In this document: in pieces, positions 7,355 through 14,620 of the stretch
Numbering within the stretch: the stretch's first letter is position 1
Layout: each line of letters begins with the position of its first letter
From: Verrucomicrobiales bacterium
GTDB taxonomy: Bacteria; Verrucomicrobiota; Verrucomicrobiia; Verrucomicrobiales; SLCJ01
Reading direction: 5' to 3'
Assembly: GCA_007125835.1 (NCBI GenBank)
Contig: SLCJ01000376.1
Coordinates: 1 to 16,446, forward strand
Length of the DNA: 16,446 nucleotides
Program-made: the position numbers and the translations under genes
The notes under the pieces: generated by a model
What the model was told of the DNA's origin: nothing
Seen by the model: only the letters and a program-made list of their open reading frames with translations
Database searches by the model: none

Positions 7355-8491
7355 CTACGTGTTTTTTCGGGCCATTGTTTCGGCGATCGTGGTGGCCATG
7401 GCGGAGGCGGCGTCGGGGTGGGCCAAGGAGCGCATGGCGGCGGCGGCGGTGTCGAGTCCGGGGGAGCCGGGTGCCCAGTCGGCGATGGCTTGGGCGAGTG
7501 TTTCGGCGGAGAGCTTGGCGTCGGGAATGAGGCGGGCGGCTCCCTGATTTACGAAGGCGCGGGCGTTGGCGGTTTGGTGGTCGTCGGCGGCGTGGGGGTA
7601 GGGGACGAGCAGTGCGGGCAGGCCGACGAGCGACAATTCGGCGAGGGTGGAGGCTCCGGCGCGAGCGAGCACCAGCGAGGAAGCAGCGTAGGCGGTGGCC
7701 ATGTCGTGGCAGAAGGGCAGGGCCACGAGCGGGGCGTCGGGGTGGTTGGCGGCGCGGCGCATGGTTTCACCGTCGGCCTCGCCGGTCAGCAGGAGGATTT
7801 GCCAGGGCCGCGGGCCGGAGGTGGCGAGATGCAGGGCGGCGCGGTTGAGGGAGGCGGCTCCCTGGCTGCCGCCGATGACCAAGAGCACGGGTTTGTCGGG
7901 GGCGAGGCCGAGGGATGCGCGGGCGGCGGCGGCATCGAGGCTGGCGGCGAGGCCGGGGCGCACCGGGGTGCCGACCACCCGCGTGCGTGAACCGGGAAAG
8001 TGGGCGACGGCGGCTTCCATGCCAAGAAACACGGTGTCGGTGTGGCGTGCGGTGGTGCGGTTGGCGCGTCCGGGAATGGCGTTGGAATCGTGCAGAAAGG
8101 TGGGCAGGCCGCGGCGTCTGCCGACCCATACCGGGATCAGCGAGGTGAATCCGCCCATGCCGATCACGGCGGCGATGGATTCGCGGCGCAGCAGGCGTGA
8201 GACCCGGAGCCAGGTCGAGGCGAAGCGGAAGAAAAACGGGGCGGCGGCGGGACGAACCCCGGGCCACGGTCGAACCGCCAGGGTTTCAAAGCGCAGGTCG
8301 GGTCGGGAGGCGGCGACCGAGTGGTCGACGGCTTTCGAGGAGATGGCGAGCAGCGTGCCGATGTTTTCTCCGGCGAGGGCGTCGGCGAGGGCGAGGCCCG
8401 GGAAAAGGTGCCCGCCGGTGCCGCCGCAGGCAATCAGGGCGGTGGGGCCGGAATGGGGTGATGCGGATGATGGGGAATCCTGGCGGATCAC
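7355..8491 (-). CDS. murG: Lipid II synthase MurG (UDP-GlcNAc:undecaprenyl-PP-MurNAc-pentapeptide transferase)
   Basis: Peripheral GT-B glycosyltransferase on the inner membrane face that adds GlcNAc to lipid I to give lipid II. The product is 378 residues, near the family norm (about 355-370). The N-terminal acceptor domain has the signature ACGGTGGHLFPGLALADAL at 21-39, GMGGFTS at 111-117 and HDSNAIPGRANR at 134-145. The C-terminal donor domain has GGSQGAASLN at 207-216 and the UDP-GlcNAc site ARAGASTLAELSLVGLPALL at 276-295, followed by PYPHAADDHQTANA. The frame stays open further upstream, but that part lies out of frame over ftsW. A GTG at 8491 overlaps the ftsW TGA by four bases (GTGA) and gives a normal N-terminus, so I chose it. 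No Shine-Dalgarno is seen, which fits coupled translation from ftsW. Confidence 0.95.
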   Translation of the reverse strand: MIRQDSPSSASPHSGPTALIACGGTGGHLFPGLALADALAGENIGTLLAISSKAVDHSVAASRPDLRFETLAVRPWPGVRPAAAPFFFRFASTWLRVSRLLRRESIAAVIGMGGFTSLIPVWVGRRRGLPTFLHDSNAIPGRANRTTARHTDTVFLGMEAAVAHFPGSRTRVVGTPVRPGLAASLDAAAARASLGLAPDKPVLLVIGGSQGAASLNRAALHLATSGPRPWQILLLTGEADGETMRRAANHPDAPLVALPFCHDMATAYAASSLVLARAGASTLAELSLVGLPALLVPYPHAADDHQTANARAFVNQGAARLIPDAKLSAETLAQAIADWAPGSPGLDTAAAAMRSLAHPDAASAMATTIAETMARKNT

Positions 8492-9672
8492 AGGCGTGGG
8501 GTGATTTGCGGGCCGGCGAGCAACGGGTCGGCCGGATTGCGCCCCCTGCCCATGGCCTGGCGGTGGATGTTGATGAGGATGCCGATGCACATCAGCATGG
8601 TGACAAGGCTCGATCCGCCGTAGCTGATGAAGGGGAGGGGCATTCCCTTGTTTGGCAGTAGGGCGGTGGTGACACCGATATTGATCAGCGCCTGGATGGC
8701 GATCACACTGGTAAGACCGATGCCGAGGAGCCGACCGAACAAATCGCGCGCGTTGAGCGAGACGAGGATGCCAACGACCACGAGAAGCACAAACAGGAAT
8801 ACCACTACCAATGTGCCGACGAGGCCGAATTCCTCGCCGATCATCGGGAATATAAAGTCGGTGTGCGCATACGGGGTGTAGAACATTTTCTCGATGCCGT
8901 TTCCGTAGCCGCGGCCCTCGATGCCGCCGGAGCCCAACGCCAGTAGGGCGCGCCATTGTTGCAGGCCGGCACCCATGCGGTGGGCTTCGAGGTCGGAGAA
9001 GGCCAGCAGGCGGTCCATGCGCTGGGGGATGGCGACCACGGCGGCGGCGAGCAGGGCGAACCCACCGGCCGCGGGCATGGCCAGGTAGCGGATGCGCGCG
9101 CCCGCGACAAACATCATGAGCACACCTGCGAGGCCGACCAGGGCGGCGGTGCCGAGATCTTTTTCAAAGCCGATAAGGAGCACCGGCACGGCGAGGAGCA
9201 GGCAGGGAATGACAAATCCCTGCCACCATGTGTGAGAACGCAGCGGGCGTCCTGCGTACCACCACGCGATCAATACGACGGTGGCGATCTTCGCCGGTTC
9301 GGATGGTTGAAAGCTGAAATTGAAGCCCAGGGAGCGGGCGCTGATCCAGCGCCTTTCGCCATTGATTTCCATGCCTACTCCGGGCACGTAACAAAGAGCG
9401 AGAAGAACGACCATGATGCCCGCGATGGGCAGGATATAGCGTTCGAGAAGGCGGTAGTCGAGGAAGGCGAGGAAGGCCATCAACCCCAGCCCGCCGAGAC
9501 AGTAGATCACCTGGCGGCGCAGGCCGGAGTGCCCGTCGGCAGTGCCGTCCAGCGCGTAGGCACCGGTGCTGGCAAGCATCAGCAGTCCGGTGGCGGCCAG
9601 CAGGATGGCCGCGCCGACCACAAAGACGATGCCATTGCGCTGCAGGAATCCGGAGGTGTGCGGAGAGGACAC
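8488..9672 (-). CDS. ftsW: Septal peptidoglycan polymerase FtsW (SEDS family)
   Basis: Polytopic SEDS glycosyltransferase that polymerises lipid II at the septum together with its partner transpeptidase FtsI, whose 3' end lies at the other side of this window. The product is 394 residues with about ten hydrophobic helices. SEDS motifs are present: NGERRWI at 104-110, QPSEPAKIA at 122-130, a DLGT at 172-175, the catalytic Asp in AHTDFIFPMIGEEFGLVG at 269-286 (D272), and LPNKGMPLPFISYGGSSL at 339-356. In the fourth motif the usual Q/E-P-D-L-G reads E-K-D-L-G. Its position next to murG favours FtsW over RodA. The start is a GTG at 9672, 21 bp after the LysM gene; no Shine-Dalgarno is evident. 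Confidence 0.95.
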   Translation of the reverse strand: MSSPHTSGFLQRNGIVFVVGAAILLAATGLLMLASTGAYALDGTADGHSGLRRQVIYCLGGLGLMAFLAFLDYRLLERYILPIAGIMVVLLALCYVPGVGMEINGERRWISARSLGFNFSFQPSEPAKIATVVLIAWWYAGRPLRSHTWWQGFVIPCLLLAVPVLLIGFEKDLGTAALVGLAGVLMMFVAGARIRYLAMPAAGGFALLAAAVVAIPQRMDRLLAFSDLEAHRMGAGLQQWRALLALGSGGIEGRGYGNGIEKMFYTPYAHTDFIFPMIGEEFGLVGTLVVVFLFVLLVVVGILVSLNARDLFGRLLGIGLTSVIAIQALINIGVTTALLPNKGMPLPFISYGGSSLVTMLMCIGILINIHRQAMGRGRNPADPLLAGPQITPRL

Positions 9673-9693
9673 GTGGGCTTGGGCGTGGAGTGT

Positions 9694-10575
9694 TTAGTTG
9701 GAGGGGATGCGGAGCACGGTGCCGCTCTGGATCAGCGATGCGTCGGTGATATTGTTCGCCTGCATCAGGGCGTTGACGGTGACGTTGTAACGGCGCGAGA
9801 TCGCCCACAGGGTTTCGCCGGGCTGCACCTCGTGGTTGGCGGGAGTGGCGGTGGTGGGTGCCGGTGCAGATGCTTGTGCGGTGGAGGCGGCCGGCTCGAC
9901 GGCGCGTGCGCGGGGGGGCGCGGCGGAATCGTCGACCGGGCGCGCGGCCCGCACTTCCGGTGCCGCGGATGAGGAGCGGCTGGCGAGGCCGGACGGGGTT
10001 TCCGCGCGCATGGTGCGCGGCGGCTCGGGGATGAGCAGCGTCATATTTTCGCGGAAAGGGTTGGTTTCCGAAATCTCGTTTAACGTGACAATCGATTGTC
10101 GGCTGACGCTGTAGCGGGTGGCGATGTCGTCGAGGCTCTCGCGGTGGCGCACGGTGTGCCTTTGGAGCGGAGTTTCGTTACGAGCTTCCGGCGCCGGGGC
10201 TGCCTGGGCCGGGGCTGCGGCTGTTGATGTCGCAGCGGCTGCGTCGGCCGTTGCAGATGCGGAATCCGACTCCCCAGTGGAGGTGGTGGATGCGCTCCTG
10301 TCGGCTGTGGCCGGTGCTGCGGCCTGGGGGGTGGCGGTGGATTCGGCCCGGTCTGCGCTTTGGTCGAGCATGCGGAAGACCATCACCCCACCGACAAGGG
10401 CGACGTGCAGGAAGAGGATTACCAAGAAGGCGGTGGAAAGTTTGATGGTGGGCATGTCGGCGTCCCACTCGTCCTCGCGCGTGGCGGTCACCGGCAGCCG
10501 GTTGGGTTTGGCGAAGAGTTTTTTCATCACGCTTTTCCTGGGTCGGCGTGTTCGGGTGCGTTGGTCTCTTTTCAT
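9694..10575 (-). CDS. Single-pass membrane protein with two LysM domains
   Basis: Predicted inner-membrane protein whose outer part should bind peptidoglycan. The 293 residues comprise a very basic N-terminus (1-28), a transmembrane helix at about 47-69, a long Ala/Ser/Thr/Pro-rich linker (about 71-137), a LysM domain at about 139-183 (HTVRHRESLDDIATRYSV...), a second linker, and a C-terminal LysM at about 248-291 (HEVQPGETLWAISRRYNV ... LRIPSN). LysM domains bind GlcNAc-containing glycans. No catalytic domain is visible, so a scaffold or division-associated role is only inferred from its place between murD and ftsW. The start is uncertain: the ATG at 10575 has no Shine-Dalgarno, whereas the in-frame ATG at 10527 (Met17) has AGGA eight bases upstream. 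The open frame continues upstream over murD in the wrong frame, and I excluded that part. Confidence 0.88.
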   Translation of the reverse strand: MKRDQRTRTRRPRKSVMKKLFAKPNRLPVTATREDEWDADMPTIKLSTAFLVILFLHVALVGGVMVFRMLDQSADRAESTATPQAAAPATADRSASTTSTGESDSASATADAAAATSTAAAPAQAAPAPEARNETPLQRHTVRHRESLDDIATRYSVSRQSIVTLNEISETNPFRENMTLLIPEPPRTMRAETPSGLASRSSSAAPEVRAARPVDDSAAPPRARAVEPAASTAQASAPAPTTATPANHEVQPGETLWAISRRYNVTVNALMQANNITDASLIQSGTVLRIPSN

Positions 10576-10684
10576 GGGATTAGGGCGTTCGATTTTTCGG
10601 TTTGAATGAGTTGTTTCTTGAGAGAATGTGGGAATTGGTTTCCGGGGGATGTGAAACGGGAGATTGGTGCTGGGGGTGGCGGAA
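10576..10684. other. Largest intergenic gap of the cluster (109 bp), murD to LysM gene
   Basis: This spacer is visibly richer in A and T than the flanking genes, especially in its half nearest the LysM gene. I looked on the minus strand for -35/-10 boxes and for a hairpin with a T-run. No convincing pair and no terminator were found. It is the most likely place in the window for an internal promoter, but nothing in the sequence proves one. Confidence 0.35.
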
Positions 10685-12022
10685 TCAAGGTTGGTGGCGC
10701 AGGCTGTCGGCAACGAGTTCGGCGAAGGCGCGCCCGCGCTCGGTGTAGTCGGTGAATTGGTCGAAGGAGGACGTGCCGGGCGAGAGGAGGATGAGGTCGC
10801 CCGGGTTGGCGAGGTCGCGTGCGGAGCGCAGGGTTTTGGCGTCGAGCCGGGGGTGGCGGCGCAGGGGGGCGAGCTGGCTCCATTCGCGTTCGAGGCGAGC
10901 GCCGAGTTCGCCGAAGACGACCAGGGCGCGGCAGCGTTCGGCGAGAAGAGGTTTGATTTCCGCGTAGTCGAGGCCTTTCTCGGCCCCGCCGGCGAGGAGC
11001 ACCACGGGGCGGGTCTCTGCTCCGAGGGCGGAAGCGAGGGAATGGGAATTGGTGGATTTGGAGTCGTTGATGAAGCAGGTGCCATCGGCGGCGGTGGCGA
11101 CAAGCTGGTAGCGGTGCTCCGGCGGCGTGAAGGCGGCGAGGGCGGCGAGGGCCCGGGTGTCGTCCACGCCGGCGGCCTCGGCGGCGGCGAAGGCGGCGAG
11201 CAGGTTGGCGTGGTTGTGCCGTCCGCGCACGCGGAAGGAATCCACTGTGGCCAGTGGCCGCCCCTCGCGGATGATTTGGTTTTCCCGGAGGTGGAAATCG
11301 GCCGACATGTCGTCCGGATCGAAGGTGCGTGCGCGGCTGCCCCCGGCGGTGGCGGTGGCGACCATGGGCGGCGGCACGACCACCACTTCGTCCGGTCCCA
11401 TATTGAGGAAGATCCGCTCCTTGGCGGCGCGGTATTCTTCCAGCGAGGCATGCCAGTCGAGGTGGTCGGCGGAGAAATTCAGCCAGACGGCGGTGTTCGG
11501 TTTCAGAGTGGAAATGGTCTCAAGCTGGAAGGAGGAAAGCTCGAGGGCGACGGCGCGGGCTTCGGGGTGGCTGACCACGATCTCGGAAAGTGGTGTGCCA
11601 ATGTTACCAGCGGCGAAGGCCTCGATTCCGCCGCCGCGCAGAGCGGCCGCCGTCATGCCGGTGGTGGTGGTTTTGCCATTGGTGCCGGTGATGCCGATCA
11701 TGTGTCCCCGGTAGAAGCGGGACGCCAGTTCGGTTTCGCCAGTCATTTCCGAACAGTGGCGAAGCCAGGCAGAAGCCCAATCGCGGCGCGGGTGGATGCC
11801 GGGGCTGAGGACTGCCAGATCATAGGAACCGCTGGCGGCGGCATCGCCGAGAAACGTGAGCCCTTGGGCGGCGAGCGGGGCGAGCGAGGATTCGAGTGCG
11901 CCGCCGCTGCCTGCGGAGTCGGCCAGTGCGACATCGGCCCCCTCGCGCAGGCACAGCGCGGCGGCGGCGCGGCCGCTGCGACCGCCGCCGAGGATCAGGA
12001 TCCTGGCTGCCTTGAGATTCAT
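10685..12022 (-). CDS. murD: UDP-MurNAc-L-Ala--D-glutamate ligase
   Basis: Cytoplasmic ATP-dependent Mur ligase that adds D-Glu to UDP-MurNAc-L-Ala, the step after MurC. The 445-residue product matches the family length (about 440). An N-terminal Rossmann-like UDP-binding domain (ILILGGGRSGRAAA, 8-21) is followed by the ATP loop GITGTNGKTTT at 110-120, ELSSFQLE at 161-168, the SADHLDWH region at 184-191 with the Lys expected to be carbamylated at 200 (EYRAAK), and RHNHANLLAA at 268-277. The C-terminal domain shows PPEHRYQLV at 300-308, NDSKSTN at 319-325, AGGAEKGLD at 344-352 and LSPGTSSFDQFTDYTERG at 413-430. These are the MurD versions of the motifs, distinguishing it from MurE and MurF, which are nearby. 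It starts 46 bp after mraY without a visible Shine-Dalgarno. Confidence 0.97.
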   Translation of the reverse strand: MNLKAARILILGGGRSGRAAAALCLREGADVALADSAGSGGALESSLAPLAAQGLTFLGDAAASGSYDLAVLSPGIHPRRDWASAWLRHCSEMTGETELASRFYRGHMIGITGTNGKTTTTGMTAAALRGGGIEAFAAGNIGTPLSEIVVSHPEARAVALELSSFQLETISTLKPNTAVWLNFSADHLDWHASLEEYRAAKERIFLNMGPDEVVVVPPPMVATATAGGSRARTFDPDDMSADFHLRENQIIREGRPLATVDSFRVRGRHNHANLLAAFAAAEAAGVDDTRALAALAAFTPPEHRYQLVATAADGTCFINDSKSTNSHSLASALGAETRPVVLLAGGAEKGLDYAEIKPLLAERCRALVVFGELGARLEREWSQLAPLRRHPRLDAKTLRSARDLANPGDLILLSPGTSSFDQFTDYTERGRAFAELVADSLRHQP

Positions 12023-12068
12023 GAGGTGGGTGCGTTTGATTGCTGGTTTATTCTAGATTGGAATTATG

Positions 12069-13169
12069 TTATCGAAGTTTGAGGGAGGCGAGGCCGAGCA
12101 CGGCGAAGAAAGCGGACACCATCCAGAAGCGCATGATGACCTTGTTCTCGTGCCAGCCTTTGAGTTCGAAATGGTGGTGGATGGGAGCCATGCGGAAGAT
12201 CCGCTTGCCGCGCAGCTTGAAGCTGCCGACCTGGAGAATTACGGAAAGGGCCTCGGCGACAAAAATTCCGCCGATGAGAATGAGCAACAGCTCATGGCGC
12301 ACGGCGATGGCGATCAGCCCGATGACGGCACCGATGGCCAGCGACCCGGTGTCGCCCATGAAGACCTGCGCGGGGTGGCAGTTGAACCACAGGAAGCCGA
12401 AAGCGGCCCCGGCCAGCGCCGAACAGAACACCGCAAGCTCACCGAGCGACGGGTGGTGCGGGATGAGCAGGTACTCGGCGATCGTGAATGTGCCGGCGGC
12501 GTAGGCCAGCAGGCCGTAAGCGGCGGTGGTGGTGATCGTGCAGCCGGCGGCGAGGCCGTCGAGGCCATCGGTCAGATTCACCGCATTGGACGCACCGACG
12601 ATGACCAGTGCGAAAAACGGCAGACACAGCCAGCCGATGTCTGAAAACAGCGGTGTCTTCAGAAAGGGGATGTGGAACGCGCGGATGAATGATCCGGTGG
12701 AGGGATGCCAGGCGAGGTAGGCTCCGGCGACGAGGGCGATGGCGGCGAGGGCGATCAGTTTCGCCCGCGCACTGAGGCCGTCGGATTTGCGCCGCCGCAC
12801 TTTCAGGTAGTCGTCGGCGAAACCGACCGCGCCGGCTGCGATCATGACAAACAGGGCGGTTTGCACAAATGGCATGCCGACCCGGGCCCACAGCAAGGTG
12901 GACAGGGCGACCGCTCCGACAATGAGGACGCCGCCCATGGTCGGAGTACCGGCTTTGTTGCCGTGGAGGGCGTGCAGGCGGTGGATTTCGGCTGCATCGC
13001 GGATGGGCTGCCCGGCCTTGAGAGCGACGAGAATGGCGATCACGCGCGGGCCGAGGACGATGCAAAGCAGGAAGGCGGTGACGCAGGCCAGCGACGCGCG
13101 GAAGGTGATGGACTCGAAGATGCGGAGCACGCCGAGTTTTTCTTCTAGCAGATGAAGGTGATACATCAT
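12069..13169 (-). CDS. mraY: Phospho-MurNAc-pentapeptide transferase MraY
   Basis: Integral membrane enzyme that transfers phospho-MurNAc-pentapeptide from UDP to undecaprenyl phosphate, forming lipid I. The product has 366 residues, matching E. coli MraY (360), with about ten hydrophobic helices. Motifs in order: GNKAGTPTMGG at 70-80, the Mg-binding pair FADDYLKV (D119, D120), SNAVNLTDGLDGLA at 194-207, FMGDTGSLAIG at 270-280 (D273), and MAPIHHHFELKGW at 327-339. The start is a double ATG. The first overlaps the murF stop as ATGA and lies nine bases after a perfect AAGGAGGT, so it is preferred. The strong ribosome site stands out in a cluster where most starts have none. Confidence 0.98.
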   Translation of the reverse strand: MMYHLHLLEEKLGVLRIFESITFRASLACVTAFLLCIVLGPRVIAILVALKAGQPIRDAAEIHRLHALHGNKAGTPTMGGVLIVGAVALSTLLWARVGMPFVQTALFVMIAAGAVGFADDYLKVRRRKSDGLSARAKLIALAAIALVAGAYLAWHPSTGSFIRAFHIPFLKTPLFSDIGWLCLPFFALVIVGASNAVNLTDGLDGLAAGCTITTTAAYGLLAYAAGTFTIAEYLLIPHHPSLGELAVFCSALAGAAFGFLWFNCHPAQVFMGDTGSLAIGAVIGLIAIAVRHELLLILIGGIFVAEALSVILQVGSFKLRGKRIFRMAPIHHHFELKGWHENKVIMRFWMVSAFFAVLGLASLKLR

Positions 13170-14620
13170 AGGGCGTGTACCTCCTTTTCATCGCGAGCGG
13201 ATCGTGTGGCCAGAGCGGCGAGGATGTTTTCCATCGCTGCGGCCCGGCTGCCCTTGACCAGCGCGACATCGGCGGCGGTCAGCTCGTCGGCAAGCCAGGC
13301 GGCGCATGTCTCGTGGCAGTCAAATGCGCGGGCTTCGCCGCCCGCTTCGGCGAAGGCACGGGATATGGCGTCGGCATCTATGGTGGCGACGATGTCGATG
13401 CCCGCCGCATGCGCGGCAAGGCCGGCTTCGCGGTAAGCGGATTCGGTTGTATCTCCTAGCTCTCCCATGGCTCCCAGGATGGCGATGCGCCTTCCCTTGG
13501 ACGGGATAGCGGCGAGTGTATTCAATGCGGCTGCCAGGGAATCGGGATTGGCATTGTAGGAGTCGTCGAGCAGCGTGGCTCCCCGAAAGGTGGTCCGGCG
13601 CAGGCGTCCGCCCGGGATCACGGCCTCTTCAATGGCCTGCGCGGCTTCCTCCGGAGAAATGCCGGTGGCGAGGCCGGCGGCGATAGCGAGCATGGCGTTG
13701 ATGCCCATGTGCGGGCCGGCAAGGGGAAGACGCAGGCGGATGGGCTGGCTGCCGGTGTCGGCGACGAACACCTCCAGGCGGAAGCAGCCTTCGGCGTCCG
13801 CATCCAGCAGGCGGCCGCGCAGGTCAGCCTCCGGGATGTCGGGCGCGGCTGAACCAACGGCTGCGCAGGTCACGCCCAGCGTGCGGAGGCCGCCTTTGGC
13901 GATGGCTTCGCGTTCGGCGGCTGCAAACGGGCAGTCGAGATTGAGGATGGCGATGCCGCCCGGGCGCAGGGCGTGGTAAAGGGAGAGTTTTTCGCGGGCG
14001 ATGGCTTCGATACTGCCGAGGTTGCCGATGTGGGCGCGCCCGATGTTGGTCACCAAGGCGATGTCCGGCTGCGCCAGTTGCGCCAGCTCGGCAATCTCCC
14101 CGGGCTGGTTCATGCCCAGCTCCCAGACGGCGTGAGTCTGCCCTTGCTCCAGCGACAGCATGCTCAGCGGCAGGCCAATGTGGTTGTTCAGGTTGCCCTG
14201 GGTGGCATTCACTTCGTGGCGCACCGACAGCACCGCGCGCACGAATTCCTTGACCGTCGTTTTGCCGTTGCTGCCGGTGATGGCGAGCACGCACGGCGCG
14301 AAATGGCGGCGGCAGGCGACGGCGAGCTGTTGCAGCGCGGCGAGGGTGTCGGCCACGGTGATCACGGCCGGGCCCTGGCTGTTGCACGTCTGCAAGGGGG
14401 AGTGCCCCTGTTCGACTAATATGGCCACCGCCCCGGATTTCGCAGCCTGGTCGAGGAAATCGTGGCCGTTGTAGCGCGGACCGCGGAGGGCGACGAAAAG
14501 CGATTCGGAAGGCAGCGAGCGGGTGTCGGTGCCCACGGCGTGCACGGTGGCTCCGCTGCCAGGCGCGGAGAGCTGTCCGCCGCAGGCATTGGCGATTTTG
14601 GCTGGCGACATCGGGTTCAA
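13166..14620 (-). CDS. murF: UDP-MurNAc-tripeptide--D-Ala-D-Ala ligase
   Basis: Cytoplasmic Mur ligase that adds the D-Ala-D-Ala made by Ddl to complete the UDP-MurNAc-pentapeptide. With the start chosen here it has 484 residues. Motifs, numbered from this start: TDTR near 31, the ATP loop AITGSNGKTTVKE at about 113-125, NNHIGLPLSML near 145-155, ELGMNQPGEI near 167-176, NIGRAHIGNLGS near 192-203, the C-terminal DDSYNANPDSL at about 352-362, ILGAMGELGD near 381-390 and KGSRAAAMENI near 456-466. The start is debatable. An ATG lies at 14611, but an AGGAGGT is 14 bases upstream of it and only five bases from an in-frame TTG at 14620, which also overlaps the murE TGA as TTGA. The two choices differ by three residues. 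Open frame further upstream runs over murE in the wrong frame. Confidence 0.95.
   Translation of the reverse strand: MNPMSPAKIANACGGQLSAPGSGATVHAVGTDTRSLPSESLFVALRGPRYNGHDFLDQAAKSGAVAILVEQGHSPLQTCNSQGPAVITVADTLAALQQLAVACRRHFAPCVLAITGSNGKTTVKEFVRAVLSVRHEVNATQGNLNNHIGLPLSMLSLEQGQTHAVWELGMNQPGEIAELAQLAQPDIALVTNIGRAHIGNLGSIEAIAREKLSLYHALRPGGIAILNLDCPFAAAEREAIAKGGLRTLGVTCAAVGSAAPDIPEADLRGRLLDADAEGCFRLEVFVADTGSQPIRLRLPLAGPHMGINAMLAIAAGLATGISPEEAAQAIEEAVIPGGRLRRTTFRGATLLDDSYNANPDSLAAALNTLAAIPSKGRRIAILGAMGELGDTTESAYREAGLAAHAAGIDIVATIDADAISRAFAEAGGEARAFDCHETCAAWLADELTAADVALVKGSRAAAMENILAALATRSARDEKEVHAL
13179..13187 (-). promoter_or_regulatory. Strong Shine-Dalgarno site of mraY
   Basis: The minus strand reads AAAGGAGGT here, a near-perfect complement to the 3' end of 16S rRNA, with nine bases between it and the first mraY ATG. 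It lies inside the last codons of murF. It supports the first of the two consecutive ATGs as the start. Confidence 0.85.

Noticed and set aside
8492..8956. Upstream extension of murG over ftsW
   Set aside because: Out-of-frame reading of conserved ftsW sequence; the GTG at 8491 gives the normal MurG N-terminus.
10576..11451. N-terminal extension of the LysM gene over murD, giving about 585 codons
   Set aside because: The extension is an out-of-frame reading of murD, rich in Pro/Ser/Arg; a sensible membrane protein begins at 10575 or 10527.
10664..12082. Plus-strand open frame of about 470 codons antisense to murD
   Set aside because: Mirror of the murD codon pattern with no recognisable domain.
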